This document shows, in pieces, positions 22,390-33,989 of a stretch of DNA of 64,000 nucleotides (positions are counted from its first letter, which is position 1; every line of letters begins with the position of its first letter). A program made the translations under genes and the position numbers. This DNA is from Hydnum rufescens UP504 (taxonomy: Eukaryota > Basidiomycota > Agaricomycetes > Cantharellales > Hydnaceae). The DNA is taken from contig MU129018.1 of assembly GCA_014904985.1 (NCBI GenBank), positions 119,363 through 183,362 of the forward strand, written 5' to 3'. The notes under the pieces were generated by a model. It did no database searches. It saw only the letters and a program-made list of their open reading frames with translations, and was not told the DNA's origin.

Positions 22390-24079
22390 ATGAACATGTA
22401 ACATACTGCCAAAATACGATGTGTTCATCATCGCAAAGAATGTATGGGCGGAGGGGAGAACCGTGCAAGCTGAAAGAGCGAGAGGCGAGGTAGATAGGAA
22501 GGGGACATTCCATCCGTATCTCGCGAGGTAATACATCCGACTTTACTGCATGAAGTGGCCCATTCTCTGTCCCCGGATCCCCACTTATCCTACCGAGCCT
22601 AGCAGCTCTAAATCGATTGAGGTCGAAAAGGGACACCTGGCAGTGCGAGTCGAGTTGTTCGGGGGAGTGCGTGAAGCGTATCACTCGCCCGCCGCTTATC
22701 CCGTAATCTCCTCGGTTATTCTCGAAGTAGACATCCTTTGACCAGACTTCCCAGGGTATCGCTAAAGCGTCTCCGTGCAATAGAAGAGCGACGAAGAGAA
22801 GATAGAGGAACGTGAAATTCGGCTTCCGACCTCTTGCCTGAACCCAGGAAATCCATTGATATTGGAAAGGATGGTAAGATAACGAATTGTCTTCGGCGAA
22901 CGAGAAGGAAGGAGAAGAGAACGACGCAATTGTATGAGACGTTTCCGTGACCAATACCGTGCGACCAACGTGAATTCCCAGTGATGCAAACAGTCGAACG
23001 ATATCCGTCAATGTTCGGACGCGGCATGCAAAACGATCCTGTGTGGACAGGCGGAGTCCCTGGGGTTTCCACGGGGATCTCGTAGACTTCAAGGACGCCT
23101 TGATGTGCAACCACAATAGATGTGGCACTTGAAAAGTCGAAAGTACAATAAGCCCTGGCGACGGCGTCCACATCTCTCATCTCTATCGACCTGGAGACAC
23201 AGGATAATCAAGGACGGTAAATATCCGCCGGTAATGGGGGAAATGAGTCGTTACACACCGTCACCAGTTGGCCAGTCATCCAGTCCCATATTTCTAATCT
23301 TAAGTCATTGCCGAAACACAATGTGACTCCGAGCAAAGGCCCCATGACTCGGACCATGGGGAACCCCGAATCTACATGAACTGAAAAGAGACTGTGGCGT
23401 ATAGCTCTTGGATGAGGACTATTATCGGAAAGTGTGAGGAGATGGAGGGTGACATGATGGAGGGTGAACTCAAGAGCATCCAGAAGACCGAAGACCATGT
23501 CTCTATAAGTTCAAGGCAAGCTTAACAGAAGAATAGTAGCCCATCATCAACGGTACGTGCCTGTGTACCACCACAAGAAGATTATTACTTGGATCGATGT
23601 CGATTTGATGGATGGGGAATGCAAAATCTTCCAGCGTCCATGTCCGGAGTAGAATGCCCCTCATGGGACGCGGAAGCTGGATGCAGCACACTCTGTTGAA
23701 ATCCCACGTTACAAGGATTCCTTTACAGAGTACAATACGGCCACTCTTCTGGAGCGGAGCATCTACGTGCGATGTCTGCCAGTCTAGATTGTTCCACGCG
23801 TCGATGTGCCTTTCAAGTTGATTCAGGCACGCGGTATCAGCATGTAGAGGACCATCGGTATAGCCGAACATATTCAGTGTGATGAGATACTGGAGTGTGA
23901 TCGAGTTTTCAATGGCATGCTTGAAGTAGAACATACCTTGATCGCACTCAAAAATCAGAGATGAAAAGGTACGGAAAACAGATGAGACACACTGAAATGC
24001 ATCTAACGATCTGACGTCCCTCGAGAAATGCGAGAATGTGAATGACAACTTCAAGAGGAAGGGCGAACAGATCACTCAT
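22390..24079 (-). pseudogene. F-box protein gene F6
   Basis: Exon 1 (ATG at 24079) gives LFALPLEVVIHILAFLEGRQ then IVRCIS before a GTGTGT donor. Exon 2 carries FKHAIENSITLQYLITLNMF, LERHIDAWNNLDW and CCIQLPRPMRGILLRTWTLE. Exon 3 has HLLTLSDNSPHPRAIRHSLF and EIWDWMTGQLVTV. The next exon has IVVAHQGVLEVYEIPVETPG. The last exon has DALAIPWEVWSKDVYFENN, CQVSLFDLNRFRAARLGR and CDDEHIVFW. Single-base lesions near 22.9 kb shift the frame between SFAEDNS and the later parts. It is head to head with the relic Hr3 and is the fullest copy of its subgroup (F3, F5, F6, F8, F9). Confidence 0.7.
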
Positions 24080-24125
24080 TGGCGTTTTGTTGGCGATGGC
24101 TGTGCACGGATCGGATTCTATTTTT
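24080..24125 (-). promoter_or_regulatory. Conserved 5' leader of F6
   Basis: On the minus strand AATCCGATCCGTGCACAGCC, then ATCGCCAACAAAACGCC, precedes the ATG. It is nearly the family consensus. Confidence 0.45.
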
Positions 24126-24199
24126 CTACTAATGGCGACGTTATACCATGTTGCGTAGATCCTGACACTCCCTTATGGTCAGTACTGGGTGAGCTTCAG

Positions 24200-25065
24200 C
24201 AGCACACTTAGATGCACTGGTTTCCATAGGTGGATCTTCCCCATCCTAGTACCTTTTGTAATACGTATTTTCCTGGGTACATTCCCCTTGATTTCTTAGA
24301 CGACCTGATGCATGCCGTGGTATATGGGAACAGTCCGGTTCCCGTATCGTATTCATTAATTATGCAATCCGTGCAATCCTGCCTTGGGAAAGCTTGCAGT
24401 GGTATGGCCCGCTCATCTCTGGAATTCGTGTGTGTTTCCAACTTCCAAGCTTGCCCTCGGAGCGCGCGCGCGCGCGAGCGTCAACTGGAGAATTGCTCCA
24501 TCGAAATATGTGATCGTATTACTTGCTTGTGTCCGATAGTTTCAATTCTCAGGTGTGTTCTGTGTCCAGTTTCCACGATGCAAAGCCCCAGAAAGACAGG
24601 AGCTGCCTCGAGAAAGGAAACATAATTGAACTTCGCCCAAGTACATTTACTCTATGCGATATGGTAGGGATCCTCCTCTTCCGTGTGAGGAATTTCTCTT
24701 TGGGAGCCGTGCTTCATCTCTCTAGGCTGTACCTCCGATCTAGTCCATTGTGCCCCGAACGGGTCTGGATAACTCGCTACTTTGATAAAAAGGCAAATAA
24801 GGAAGTGCGTCATTGTATCCTGGGACCGCATCCAATTTTTGAGGAAGTCCTGGTCTCGTGGAGTGAGTTGTGTGTGGGAGGGAACGTCACCGGAGCGTTG
24901 TCACATTGATTGATCTTTTGTGTTTCCGGAAACCAGATTTCGTCCTTGGTTCTGACAAGGACTGTGACCGTGAATTTATCTGTTACCCCTGTTACGCGCT
25001 TTTGGAGACCCACCTTTTTCCTTTAATGCGGGTGCAGAGATTCACTCCTGTGATTTTTTAGAGGC
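24200..25065 (+). pseudogene. 5'-truncated Hsp70-like relic (Hr3)
   Basis: It starts near the LVGG exon equivalent (GGTGGATCTTCCCCATCC at about 24230) and retains a Cys-Ser-Ile-Glu-Ile piece near 24500. A CCGGAAACCAGATTTCGTCC block follows near 24925, then the GTGCAGAGATTCACTCC last-exon remnant near 25030. Multiple stops. A short (CG)n run lies at 24463-24478. It is divergent from F6. Confidence 0.5.
24463..24478. repeat. (CG)n dinucleotide run
   Basis: An alternating GC tract of about 16 bases inside relic Hr3. The paralogous relic at 43.97 kb has only a short interrupted form (GGCGCGCGGGCGC), so it has expanded or contracted since duplication. Confidence 0.6.
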
Positions 25066-25069
25066 GAGA

Positions 25070-25750
25070 CATGTGGATGCGTGGATCGACCCTTATCCAC
25101 GCGCTAAAGTGTCACTCGTGTTCATAAAACCGGGTCCGTGAAAGGTGAGGGGCTGTGTGGCTAGTACTTCAGCAAAGAGAAAATCTCACATCAATCCAAA
25201 TCCCCAAGAATGAGAGCGGTCATGCTTTCTGTCCGTGGGAATGGTGATAGTCTTTCACGTTCATCACGTCGATAGGGGTAATGAGTCTCTTGCAAGGGAA
25301 GAAGAATTTAAAATAAACAGTGCCCCATTCCAGTAGCAACGCAGGGGACATGACGTGATACGCATCCTCAGCGACCCACCAGGAGCCAATCGTCCAGTGG
25401 AGAACCTGAAGGATCATGCTGTGATATGATAAAGGCGAGATTTTCAAGCTCTCTCAGCCGACCGTGTTTGTGTTGAAGAGTCGGTGCAGAGCCACTTAGA
25501 TTCGCACAACGAGCGGAAAGATAGAGTGTTTGATCAGAGCTGAAGCAAACGCTTGAGGGAACTTCGGTACATCCCGAGGAACTATCTAGAAGGATATGCT
25601 GACCAAGCAATAAGCATTAGAGCTCGCCCATCCCCAATTCCAACAGTTTGTAGGCTCGAGGGAAGGCAGCACAGCACATGAACGCCCTGCATCTGAAGGG
25701 CTCGCAAGATTTATAGGGGCTGCAATCCCTGGGAGAGATGTATTAGTGTT
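25070..25750 (+). repeat. Module W, copy 3, interrupted by an LTR
   Basis: Homologous to 44.59-44.86 kb and 51.87-52.56 kb. The solo LTR at 25471-25645 splits it exactly where the 44.7-kb copy reads GTGTTTGTAGGCTCG without interruption. Confidence 0.5.
25471..25645 (-). mobile_element. Solo LTR L2 (175 bp)
   Basis: Read on the minus strand it runs from TGTTGGAATTGGGG to GACTCTTCAACA, flanked by a perfect GTTTG duplication (25466-25470, 25646-25650). It has the cleanest TGTTG...CAACA ends of the three copies in its family. The empty site is visible at about 44728. Confidence 0.85.
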
Positions 25751-26510
25751 CTGTTCATTTTGATGTGACTGTCGTTCGGTGGGGATGTCTGAGTGCGCGT
25801 GTGGATGAGAAAGAGTTAATCTCTTGAGCTGTAGAGAGCGTGGATTTCACTGTGTTGCCTCATTCTGCGTATGACCACAGCTTGTTGGTGTAGTGATTTC
25901 TATATTACTGTAATAAGAAGACCCCAAACCGACTTGAGTTAATCAAATGGTTAAGGTTTAATTTCTTCCATCTCGTCGTGCTCCGGGAAGACGAAAAGCG
26001 CTGCCGACAATTGCATGAATGTTCAGAGATAGTAATTAGCCGAAATGAAACCCGCTGAATACAAATCTCCGATTCGATCGAGGCGAGGATCGTTTGTACC
26101 CCAGAAAAGTCTAGTCATCCTCGAATCTAATGCAGATTAGACGTCGAGACTCCCTATCCACGTTTCCCGATCCGGTGAAGCCTTTGGACTCTTGAGGACG
26201 AGGAGGCGTCGTCATCATGAACGCAATTGAAGAGCTTGTCCCCTCCCGCTCGTCACACATCGGCACAGCAGGGGCCCCACAGCTTTGACCCAAGGCAGCT
26301 ATTCCAAAGCGTGACGATAGATTCCGCGGGATTTATTGCTTCACAAAACCGCTCATTTATTAATAATTCCGAGAGTATCAAACCGTCAGATTCCCCCCTG
26401 TGTGGGTTTTCAAGATACTGTCGGATTATACGTGCAACTCTAGCTATCGGCTGGATAAGTACGAGTGAATCCAATGGTGTCCTTAGCACAACCTTATCTT
26501 CTGCTACGGC
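25750..26510. other. Spacer shared with 44.86-45.65 kb
   Basis: It is collinear with the region before the exon-1 relic at 45.65 kb and contains the TTTCCCGATCCGGTGAAGCC string near 26163. No gene is recognised. Confidence 0.4.
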
Positions 26511-26690
26511 ATGGGTTGCTCACTTTCGTGTCCGGGCAATCTTCTCCCCAAGGAAAGGGAAGTGGCAGAATCATGATACATTTCCAGCAACCACCGATTA
26601 ACTCCTGGAACCATGAACATCAAAATATGCCAAACCCTCTCTCCCATCTGCGACTCAATCAACCTTCCAGGACATTGGGGGTTTAGAGTA
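26511..26690 (+). pseudogene. Orphan exon 1 of an Hsp70-like gene (H4 type)
   Basis: From the ATG at 26511 it reads MGCSLS, then (in a shifted frame) QSSPQGKGSG and PPINSWNHEHQN. This parallels the start of H4 (MGSSSSRLGQSSQ ... PPINSG). Upstream it shares ACCTTATCTTCTGCTACGGC-type sequence with the H4 leader. It stops before the ATPase part and joins unrelated sequence near 26.70 kb. Confidence 0.55.
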
Positions 26691-26722
26691 CCCCTGGCGC
26701 CGGATCCACTCGTAGGCTGGTT

Positions 26723-27109
26723 TCACTCTGGCCGCTGTCGGTATCTAATTGCACTGTCTTGAAATAGGCTGTTGTTCCTCAGACGGACTTGACTGACGGC
26801 GTACCCTATTTCCCCGAGAATCCATCTCATTGTCTTCAGGAGCACTGCTTCTTTTTCCGCTCTGTGATATAGAATCTGATTTCCCTCCGTAGCGCCGAGA
26901 AGAGTCTCCATGTCCCCTGCCCCCACAGTGCGAGCGAAGATCCGCAGGAAATCATACGATGACCGGAATGACGATGACGATGAGAATGCAGAGCTTATGT
27001 TGATAAGCTGATCGTATTCACCGCATGGTGATAGCTGCAGGCGAACCAAGACGGAGGTGAGTGCCGAGGGACCTACGGCTCGAATGCTGGCTGATCCAGT
27101 GACTGCCAC
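26723..27109 (-). CDS. Conserved ORF of unknown function (module U)
   Basis: A 128-codon open frame with no ATG at its start contains SSSSSFRSSYDFLRIFARTV and ILYHRAEKEAVLLKTMRWIL. The segment HRAEKEAVLLK recurs at 46.56-46.74 kb (minus) and as HSIHRAEKESSLLK at about 63.88 kb (plus). The 63.5-63.9 kb copy follows H5 just as this one follows H1, so it belongs to the Hsp70-like 3' neighbourhood. I recognise no family. Conservation of one frame in three copies is the only support. Confidence 0.3.
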   Translation of the reverse strand: MAVTGSASIRAVGPSALTSVLVRLQLSPCGEYDQLINISSAFSSSSSFRSSYDFLRIFARTVGAGDMETLLGATEGNQILYHRAEKEAVLLKTMRWILGEIGYAVSQVRLRNNSLFQDSAIRYRQRPE

Positions 27110-27294
27110 ATCCGCCGGAGGGGCCAGGGTCTATGATTTGTCCCCGGGGAATCGAATTCGTGCATCCCAAAGAATTCGTATCTGGTTTCACTACAACAAA
27201 GGATCCCCAAGAATTATCGTGTCCGTATATGTATACATACATTCTCGCAGCGCAAGGTGGATAATAGATCCCTATCTACATCCAAGAGTTACGA

Positions 27295-30280
27295 TCAACA
27301 CCAAGGAGGTATAATAAGACGAGGGGCACGAGAGCTGCGAGGATGACAGGTGACGCTTCCACATTTCATCCCCTCGTAAAGAAGCACACAGCGGATCTCT
27401 ACATCCCAATTAAAAACCATATCAATTCCGCTAGCATTTTAGGAGAGGCAAGAGATCATAACCCTACCCGCACTACCCATCTCAAACCCGAGCACGAAAT
27501 CTAGATGCCGAAAGTACACATCAATCGTAACAGTCCCTCAACGATATTCACACCCACCAACGTAGAAATTCCCAAAGGGCGAGGCCTCCACTTGTTCCTG
27601 GAAACTCGGGTACGTCCCGAGGTCAATCTGGCAACGGCACAATTCCTCACCTTCCTCTTGATCAAAGTACCGGCTAGTCTGTTCATCATTCGAGCTGTAA
27701 AGCACCAGTTCGAAGGTACGATCTGGACAATTGAGAGGGGTGGGCCAGAGTGATTCAATAGGAATGTTGGGCCATGAACGCAGAGATGCATACCGTATCG
27801 CGAGGAGCAAAGTTTACGCAGTCGGAGCTCGCTCCTATCCCCTTTCACGATACTGGCTCCTCTCCTAACTATATATTCCACCCTAGAAAATCAAACACAG
27901 CTCAGAATTCAAAGCGTCGAACATAAGGAGCGATTTTAGTCTACCTGTGCTCGCAGAGTGACCTGCCTGGAACACTCGTGATGTAGACCGGTCTCATCAT
28001 CCTGTCTTCCCGCTCAGCAGGTAATGCAACGCGCCTGAACACATTCTGTGTGTGCTTCACAGAGGAGACGAGGGAACTAATACCGAATCGAGGTCCGCCG
28101 TGGCACGACCCAATGTCTCCATCACCCGGACGGATAACGGATACAATACTGGAGCCGAATTGTTCCTGCAAAAAAAGAAATATGGATAGGTCCCTCCGAG
28201 AAATGGAGATGGAAGGAAATGTGGCAAACGGTGATGCGTTGAAATAGGTACTCATTGGTAGAGAAGCCGCCAACGAGAAATAATACGTCTAGGCGCACTT
28301 CGGGAGCCTGCACATGCGTTGCAATAGAATGAAGGACCTGGATAGAACAGAAAGTGGTATCTGGATCATGATGTTTCCCAATGAGAAAGAAAGAATGCTC
28401 ACTTGTTCAACAACAGGATCGAACACCTTACGGCGGAGAACGCCCCCGGGGATGACTAATTCGCCATGGTCGAACCCAACGGCGGGATCATCTAGAACAG
28501 CATTCACTAAGGCAGACATCAATGGAAGGCAATGCAGCTCACCCAAATCCTCAGCATGAAGGCATCGGAATCGAAACAGTTTTGTGTCGTCCCCAGTGCC
28601 TTGATAATCCAACTTCTCCGATCGCGAAAATGACCGCACGAAGTGCGCCAGGCTCTCTTCGTCCAGATGTACCGGGTGAGTAGCGAGACGTTCCTGCACG
28701 AGCTCGCGAAACCGCAAGTCTAAAAATAAAGCACCGCAATAGGACCCAGAGCGTGGAGCGGCCTCGACGATGTTAGGGGCTCCCAACCCTCGCATGACAT
28801 TGTATGTAGCCAAGTCCTAAAGGGTTTCACATAAGGACTTGCCAGAGCCAAATACTCGAGAACGTACGATCGTGGCTCCACCTGCATCACATATTGTGAA
28901 GCTCTCTCGTTGGCATTTGAAGGCCGGTGAATTGACGGGATGAATTACGGAAACTTCCGTCTCTCCTATCAATTCAAGGATGTTGGTGCATGAACAGCGT
29001 ATCTGAGGTCGCAACAAGCGCATACGGAATAATGTGAAGTCGCTCCTGCCAATAAATGTCTTCAAATTCAGGATCTTGAACAACTAGGCCTCTATACGGA
29101 AGCATCAGATGGCACATGATCGATCAGTGGATTATAGCTACGCTTTAATGGCGGCCTCCCGAAGAAACAAAGATGCGCGCAGATCCCATGATGAAGGAAC
29201 GGCTGGAATCGAGGGTTATATCAGAAACAAAGTGAAGGAAGCGATAATTGTAACATACTTAGGTATACCTCGGCATGGCCTGGTGATGATTGAAATTCAG
29301 GTCTCGAAAACAGAAACACACACAACCGGAACGCACTTAATGAGCAAGAGCCATTTTCTCGATGAATCTGATTCTTCGCATGCTGAGGATGAAAATTGGG
29401 TTAGGAAGGTGTGGTGTCCCTGAGTGATTTTCCCGCACCGTCCATAGGCAAGAAAGATAGTCCGCCACCAAATCCACAACATTCTTGGGGGGCTAAAATA
29501 AGGTGAATAACAAGGGTTTGAAGGAGATGTGTAAGGCGAACTCCACCTGAAAGAATCTGGACTCAAGGATGGTGCTCGGTGCCGAGCTCGGATCTAGCCA
29601 CAATTTGAACCTATCGATCGAATTCAACTTCGTCTCCACCTCACTAGAGGAACTAAGAAACGACTTACCATTCACACCGTACCCAGCCTTTCTTCAGCCT
29701 CATATCTGTTGCCTCGAGACCCCAGGCACGGATGTCGCCCAGGGCATCATAGACGAGGCATGTAGGAATCTTGGAAAAGGAATGGGTGGATCCCGGCCAT
29801 GCGAGTATCTGGCGGACTTCTCCAGGACTAGATATTGCATACGAAAGACCCGAGTATGTAGCGCCAAAGTCGATGGAAACGAATGCCTTGGGGTATCGAG
29901 ATGGCGGGTTCTCTGCGAACACACCCGATGGAGTATAAAGTCCCGGCTGGTTAGTGGAGGCGGTTCGTGGTTGACGATCTGGAACATATAGCCCAATGAT
30001 TACTAAATGAAAACAGCGCGCCAGACTCGCAGCGTCACACTCGCGACGTGTACAACGTACCGGGTGTGCTCACGGACTCTTGGGCGAGAACAGTTTTATT
30101 GGGCTGCCGTTGAACACTCATTTCGTGAGTTGTATCACGGCCACAAGGGTGTGGCACGTTGACCATGTTCATCGAGATCGTCGGGGTTGGCTGGGAATGT
30201 CCTTCCAATCCTAAAGGCATTGAAACAACACGTTCTCGACCATCGGAAGCCGCGTCGATACATGAACATGAGCAACCCAT
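27295..30280 (-). pseudogene. Hsp70-like (HSPA12-type) gene H1, nearly complete
   Basis: First exon from ATG 30280: MGCSCSCIDAASDG, ending at a GTGAGC donor (30073). Next comes FVSIDFGATYSGLSYA (phosphate-1 motif) and SKIPTCLVYDALGDIRAWGL. Small exons follow: WFKLWLDPSSAPSTILES, PKNVVDLVADYLSCLW, VPSSWDLRASLFLREAAIKA, and GLVVQDPEFEDIYWQERLHI. The phosphate-2 motif is ICDAGGAT, split by an intron and completed as DLATYNV. Then come GFDHGELVIPGGVLRRKVF, the adenosine motif FLVGGFSTNEYLFQRI, SIVSVIRPGDGDIGSCHGG, VEYIVRRGASIVKG, the DRTFELVLYSSNDEQTS exon, and a last exon ending in TGA at 27295. An extra G at the acceptor before ETEVSV (about 28965) and an unresolved exon-1/exon-2 phase are the only problems. 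Hsp70-fold ATPases bind and release clients by ATP cycling. Confidence 0.72.
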
Positions 30281-30700
30281 GCCGTGGAAGGGGGACACCG
30301 CAATGGGGGTGACATCCTTGCGGTACTTATACTTTCATAGTGGATGACGGGAAGGATGGTAATTCAAACTCCGCTAGTAGTCTGTGTCCGGCATCAGGAA
30401 CATGTTACCATGACTATTAGGACATCGTGGTACTCCCCCAATATAAATTAGCTATTCTCTCACAGCCTTGATGATCTCATGTAGGGTTTGGGCCACTTTA
30501 CGTGCTTAGGCGCCCCAGAATTAAATTGAGCATTCGCGCGTGTTTTCTGGGATCCCTGCCGTAAAAGGTAATTTGACTCTAGCACGCCATAGTTACTTAT
30601 ATCGAACTATTCAAAGACCACGATCACTGACGCCCCGACAGACAGAACTTGTACTCCGGTGGAGACGAGGCCGAGTGTTATTCTATCCGTAACAGCTCTA
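30281..30700. other. H1 promoter region and spacer
   Basis: The 60 bases upstream of the H1 ATG resemble those upstream of the exon-1 copies at 37.24 and 58.10 kb. On the minus strand GAAAGTATAAG (around 30325-30335) is a candidate TATA element. The rest, to 30600, shows nothing recognisable. Confidence 0.4.
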
Positions 30701-30938
30701 GATCTCAGTTTGGAGACTGTTTTGCGGGAGGGCAGATTTGGATATGTATGGGTTATGATGAACACCGGTTGATGCTGCTTCCCCAGAGGAGGGGGAAATG
30801 AAGACCGCGTCCGTCAGAATATCAATTGCTTCGTCGGTTGGTTCTGAGATTTATTTCCCTCTGGCACGATCTCAAAGAATGCTCGGGTTTACAGACACAG
30901 GCTTGAAACGTGGTGAGGAATCGATCCATTTCGTCTAA
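30700..30938 (+). other. Module X, copy 1 (convergent with H2)
   Basis: A conserved stretch with plus-strand frames containing SIASSVGSEIYFPLARSQRM and FTDTGLKRGEESIHFV then TAA at 30936-30938. Copies lie at 35.08-35.32 (+), 56.50-56.76 (-) and 60.58-60.83 (-), always tail to tail with an Hsp70-like gene. The opposite strand also has an open frame with KPEHSLRSCQREINLRANRR. I cannot tell which strand codes. Confidence 0.35.
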
Positions 30939-30974
30939 CTATCCAAGAATTAGGGTCAACACCAAGGAGGTGTA

Positions 30975-33939
30975 TTAAAGAGGAGGAGAAAGATGGCGGC
31001 GACGAGGATGACAGGTGACGCTTCCACACTTCATCCCCTCGTAAACGAGCACACATCGAATCTCTATGCCCCAATTAAAAATGACATCAGTTCTGCTAGC
31101 GTTTAGGGGAGGCAAGCGATGATAATCTCACCTGCCGTGTCTATCTCAAACCCAAGGACGAAATCTACGCCGGCGAGACATATTGATCATCACAACAACC
31201 CTCCAATGATATTCGCACCTACCAACGTAGAAGTTTCCAAACGGCGAGGCTTCCACTTGCTCCAGGAAGCTAGGATACGTCTCAAGGTCAATACGACAAC
31301 AACACAATTCCTCACCTTCCTCTTCATCGAAGTACCGTTTGCTTTCCTTAACATTCGAGGTATAAAGCACTATGTCAAGGGTACGATCTGAATAATTGAC
31401 AGTGGTGAGCCACAATCACTCGATAGGAATGCTCCACATCGAGCACAGAAATACATACCATATCGTGAAGAACAAAGTTTGCGCACTCGGAGCTCGTTCC
31501 TACTTCCCTTCATCACACTAGTCCCTCCCCTGACGATGTATTCCACCCTAGAGAATTAAAACACACTCCAGAATTCAAAGCACCGGACTGAAGAGCCTAT
31601 TGCAACTTACCTGTATTCACAGAACGATCTGCCTGCAACGCTCGTAATGTAGGCCGGTCTCATCGTCCTGTCTTCCAGCTCAGTGGGCAGCGCAACGCGC
31701 CTGAACACATTCTGTGGTTGAATTATAGAAGAGATGGGAGAACCAACATCGAATCGAACTCCACCGCGACACGGCGCCATGTCTCCGTCAGCTGGACGGA
31801 TCACCGACACGATACTCGGATCCGAATTGTTGCTTAAAAAATGACGGGTAGCGATCTGAGAACAGGAGACGAAAGGGAATGCGACCAACGGTTATGCGTT
31901 GAAAGAGGTACTCGTTCGCCGAGAAACCGCCGACGAGAAGAAGTACGTCTAAGCGCACCTTTTGAAGCCTGCACGTGTGCGCAATAGACGAACGACCCTG
32001 GAATAGAACAGAAAATATATATTGGATGATGGTCTTTCCCGACAAGCAAGGAAAGAGCGGTCACTTGTTCAACGACAGGATCAAACACCTCGCGGCGGAG
32101 CACATCTCCGGGGATGATAATTCCGCCATGGTCGAGCCCCAACGGCGGGATCATCTAGAGGGGTCTTCGCTTTAATGCCGACACGGGCGAAAGGCAAAGC
32201 CACTCACCAAAATTTCATCATGAAGGCATCTGAATCGAAACAGCTTGGTGTCGTCCTCAGCGCCTTTGTAATCCAGCTTCTCTGATTGCGAAAATGACGC
32301 ATGAAGTGTGCTAGGCTCGCTTCGTCCAGATGAACCGGATGAGCAGCGAGACGCTCCTGCACGAGCTGGCGAAAATGCAAGTCTAAAAATAGAGATCCGG
32401 AGCAGGAGCCAGAGCGTGGAGCGGCCTCTACGATTTCAGGAGCTCCCGAGGCTCGCAGGACATTGTATGTAGCCAAGTCCTAAAGGGTTTTAGATAAGCA
32501 GCATGTTCCAGAGGGGAATAGTCGAGAGCGTACAACAGTGGCTCCACCGGCATCGCATATCGTGAGGCCCTCCCACTGGGATTTGAACGCAGGCGAAAAG
32601 ACGGAACGAATTACGGAAGCTTCCGTCTCTCTAAAGCGTGCGGGCGTGAATAGGGTATCTGACAGTCGCAAAGAAGAAAGTTATCGCACGGAATGATATG
32701 GAGTCGCTCCTCCCAATAAATGTCTTCAGAATCAGAATCTTGCACGACTAGACCTCTAGATACAGCAGTATCAGCTGGGCACGTGATCAATAACTGGACT
32801 ACACCACGCTTTGATCGCAGCCTCCCGAAGAAGTGACGATGCATGCAAATCCCACGACGAGGGAATGGCTGGAATAGATGGTCAGATCAGTGGTGAAGCA
32901 AAGGAAAAGATAATTGTAACGTACTTAGGTATACCTCGGCATGGGCTGGCGATGATTACAATTCAGCTCTCAAAAACAGGAGAGTACGCACGTACTTAAT
33001 GAACACGGGCCATGCTCTCGAAGAATCTGGTTCTTCGTATGCTAAGGATGGGGATTAGGTTAGGACGCGGAGGGAAATTTGGAATAAATTGGGCGCACTG
33101 TCCATATGCAAGAAAGATAATCAGCCACCAGAGCCACAACGTTTTTGGGCGGCTCAAATGAAGTCAGTCAAAGGGTATGGAGGGCAAGTGTAAGGTGGAC
33201 TCCACCTGCAAGAATCTGGACGCCATGTCGGTCCTTGGCACTGAGCTTGGATCTAGCCACAACTTGAACCTGTCGATCTAATTTAATCTGCCTCTCATCA
33301 CATTAGGGGGACTAAGAAACAGCTTACCATTCACAGAGCACCCATCCTTTCTTCAAACTCATGTCCTTTGCCTCAAAACCCCAAGCTCGGATGTGCCCCA
33401 GAGAATCATAGACCAGGCAAGTGGGAATCTTGGAAAAGGAACGACTGGTTCCGGGCCACGCGAGTATCGGAACCTCTCGGGAACGTGACATAGCATACGA
33501 AGCCCCCGAGTATGCGGCGCCGAAGTCGATAGAAACAGAATATTTATTATTGAAAGAGGGACCATTTGCCATGGCGTCAGCTGCAGGATAAACTTCCGGA
33601 AAGTGAGGAGAGGGGCTGGGTTGATCTGGAATGTATTCGGGAAAGTGAACTAGGTCAAGTAACAATGCGTGCTGATGATCAGCTGTGCTATGCTCCCTCG
33701 TTGACCTCTCAACAAGGAAAGATGAAGTGGGATACCGGGATGCAGTGAGGTCACTGTTGACCTATGTTAGTATAAGCTGAATCATGGATAGAGGGATTTG
33801 ACGTGTTCTGGGGGTGAGTGCTCCCGGAGTTGATCGGTGGTGATGGGGGATGATCGGCAGTGGCAGAATCTAAAGACACTCTGCCACTCCGCTCTCGTTG
33901 TTGAGAAGACTGCAGAATACGAGAAGATGCGGAACCCAT
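30975..33939 (-). pseudogene. Hsp70-like gene H2, full length with frameshifts
   Basis: Exon 1 starts at ATG 33939: MGSASSRILQSSQQRERSGR, a Ser/Pro-rich leader. It then has YSVSIDFGAAYSGASYAMS and SKIPTCLVYDSLGHIRAWGF. An extra base near 33763 (TAC to TGAC relative to H4) breaks the leader frame. Downstream are GLTICDAGGATV (phosphate-2), AAPRSGSCSGSLFLDLHFRQ, a missing C near 32300 (second frameshift), FSANEYLFQRI, SVIRPADGDMAPCRGGVRFD, the DRTLDIVLYTSNVKESKRYF exon with EEGEELCCCRIDLETYPSFL, and a last exon ending at TAA 30975. Exon order and intron positions equal those of H4. H2 and H3 with their modules X form a tandem pair. Confidence 0.72.
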
Positions 33940-33980
33940 GCTATGGAAGAAGACAAAGTTGCTGACAGTCCCGCTTGTGC

Positions 33981-33986
33981 TTTATA
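33981..33986 (-). promoter_or_regulatory. TATA box of H2
   Basis: TATAAA on the minus strand within GGGTATAAAGCACAAG, 41 bases upstream of the ATG. H4 has the identical GGGTATAAAGCACAAG block before its start. Confidence 0.6.
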
Positions 33987-33989
33987 CCC

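Larger units (their letters stand above)
17998..22720 (+). repeat. Segmental duplication, right copy (B)
   Basis: Collinear with 11930-17290 and joined directly to F5. It lacks the three LTRs of copy A in this block. It carries about 150 extra bases near 20.2-20.4 kb, including a short tandem repeat built on GACACTCGGTCGG, and a small deletion near 19.22 kb. Confidence 0.75.

Noticed and set aside
22550..22741. Plus-strand ORF over the F6 C-terminal exon
   Set aside because: It is a shadow of the minus-strand F-box coding sequence, which aligns with F3 and F9.
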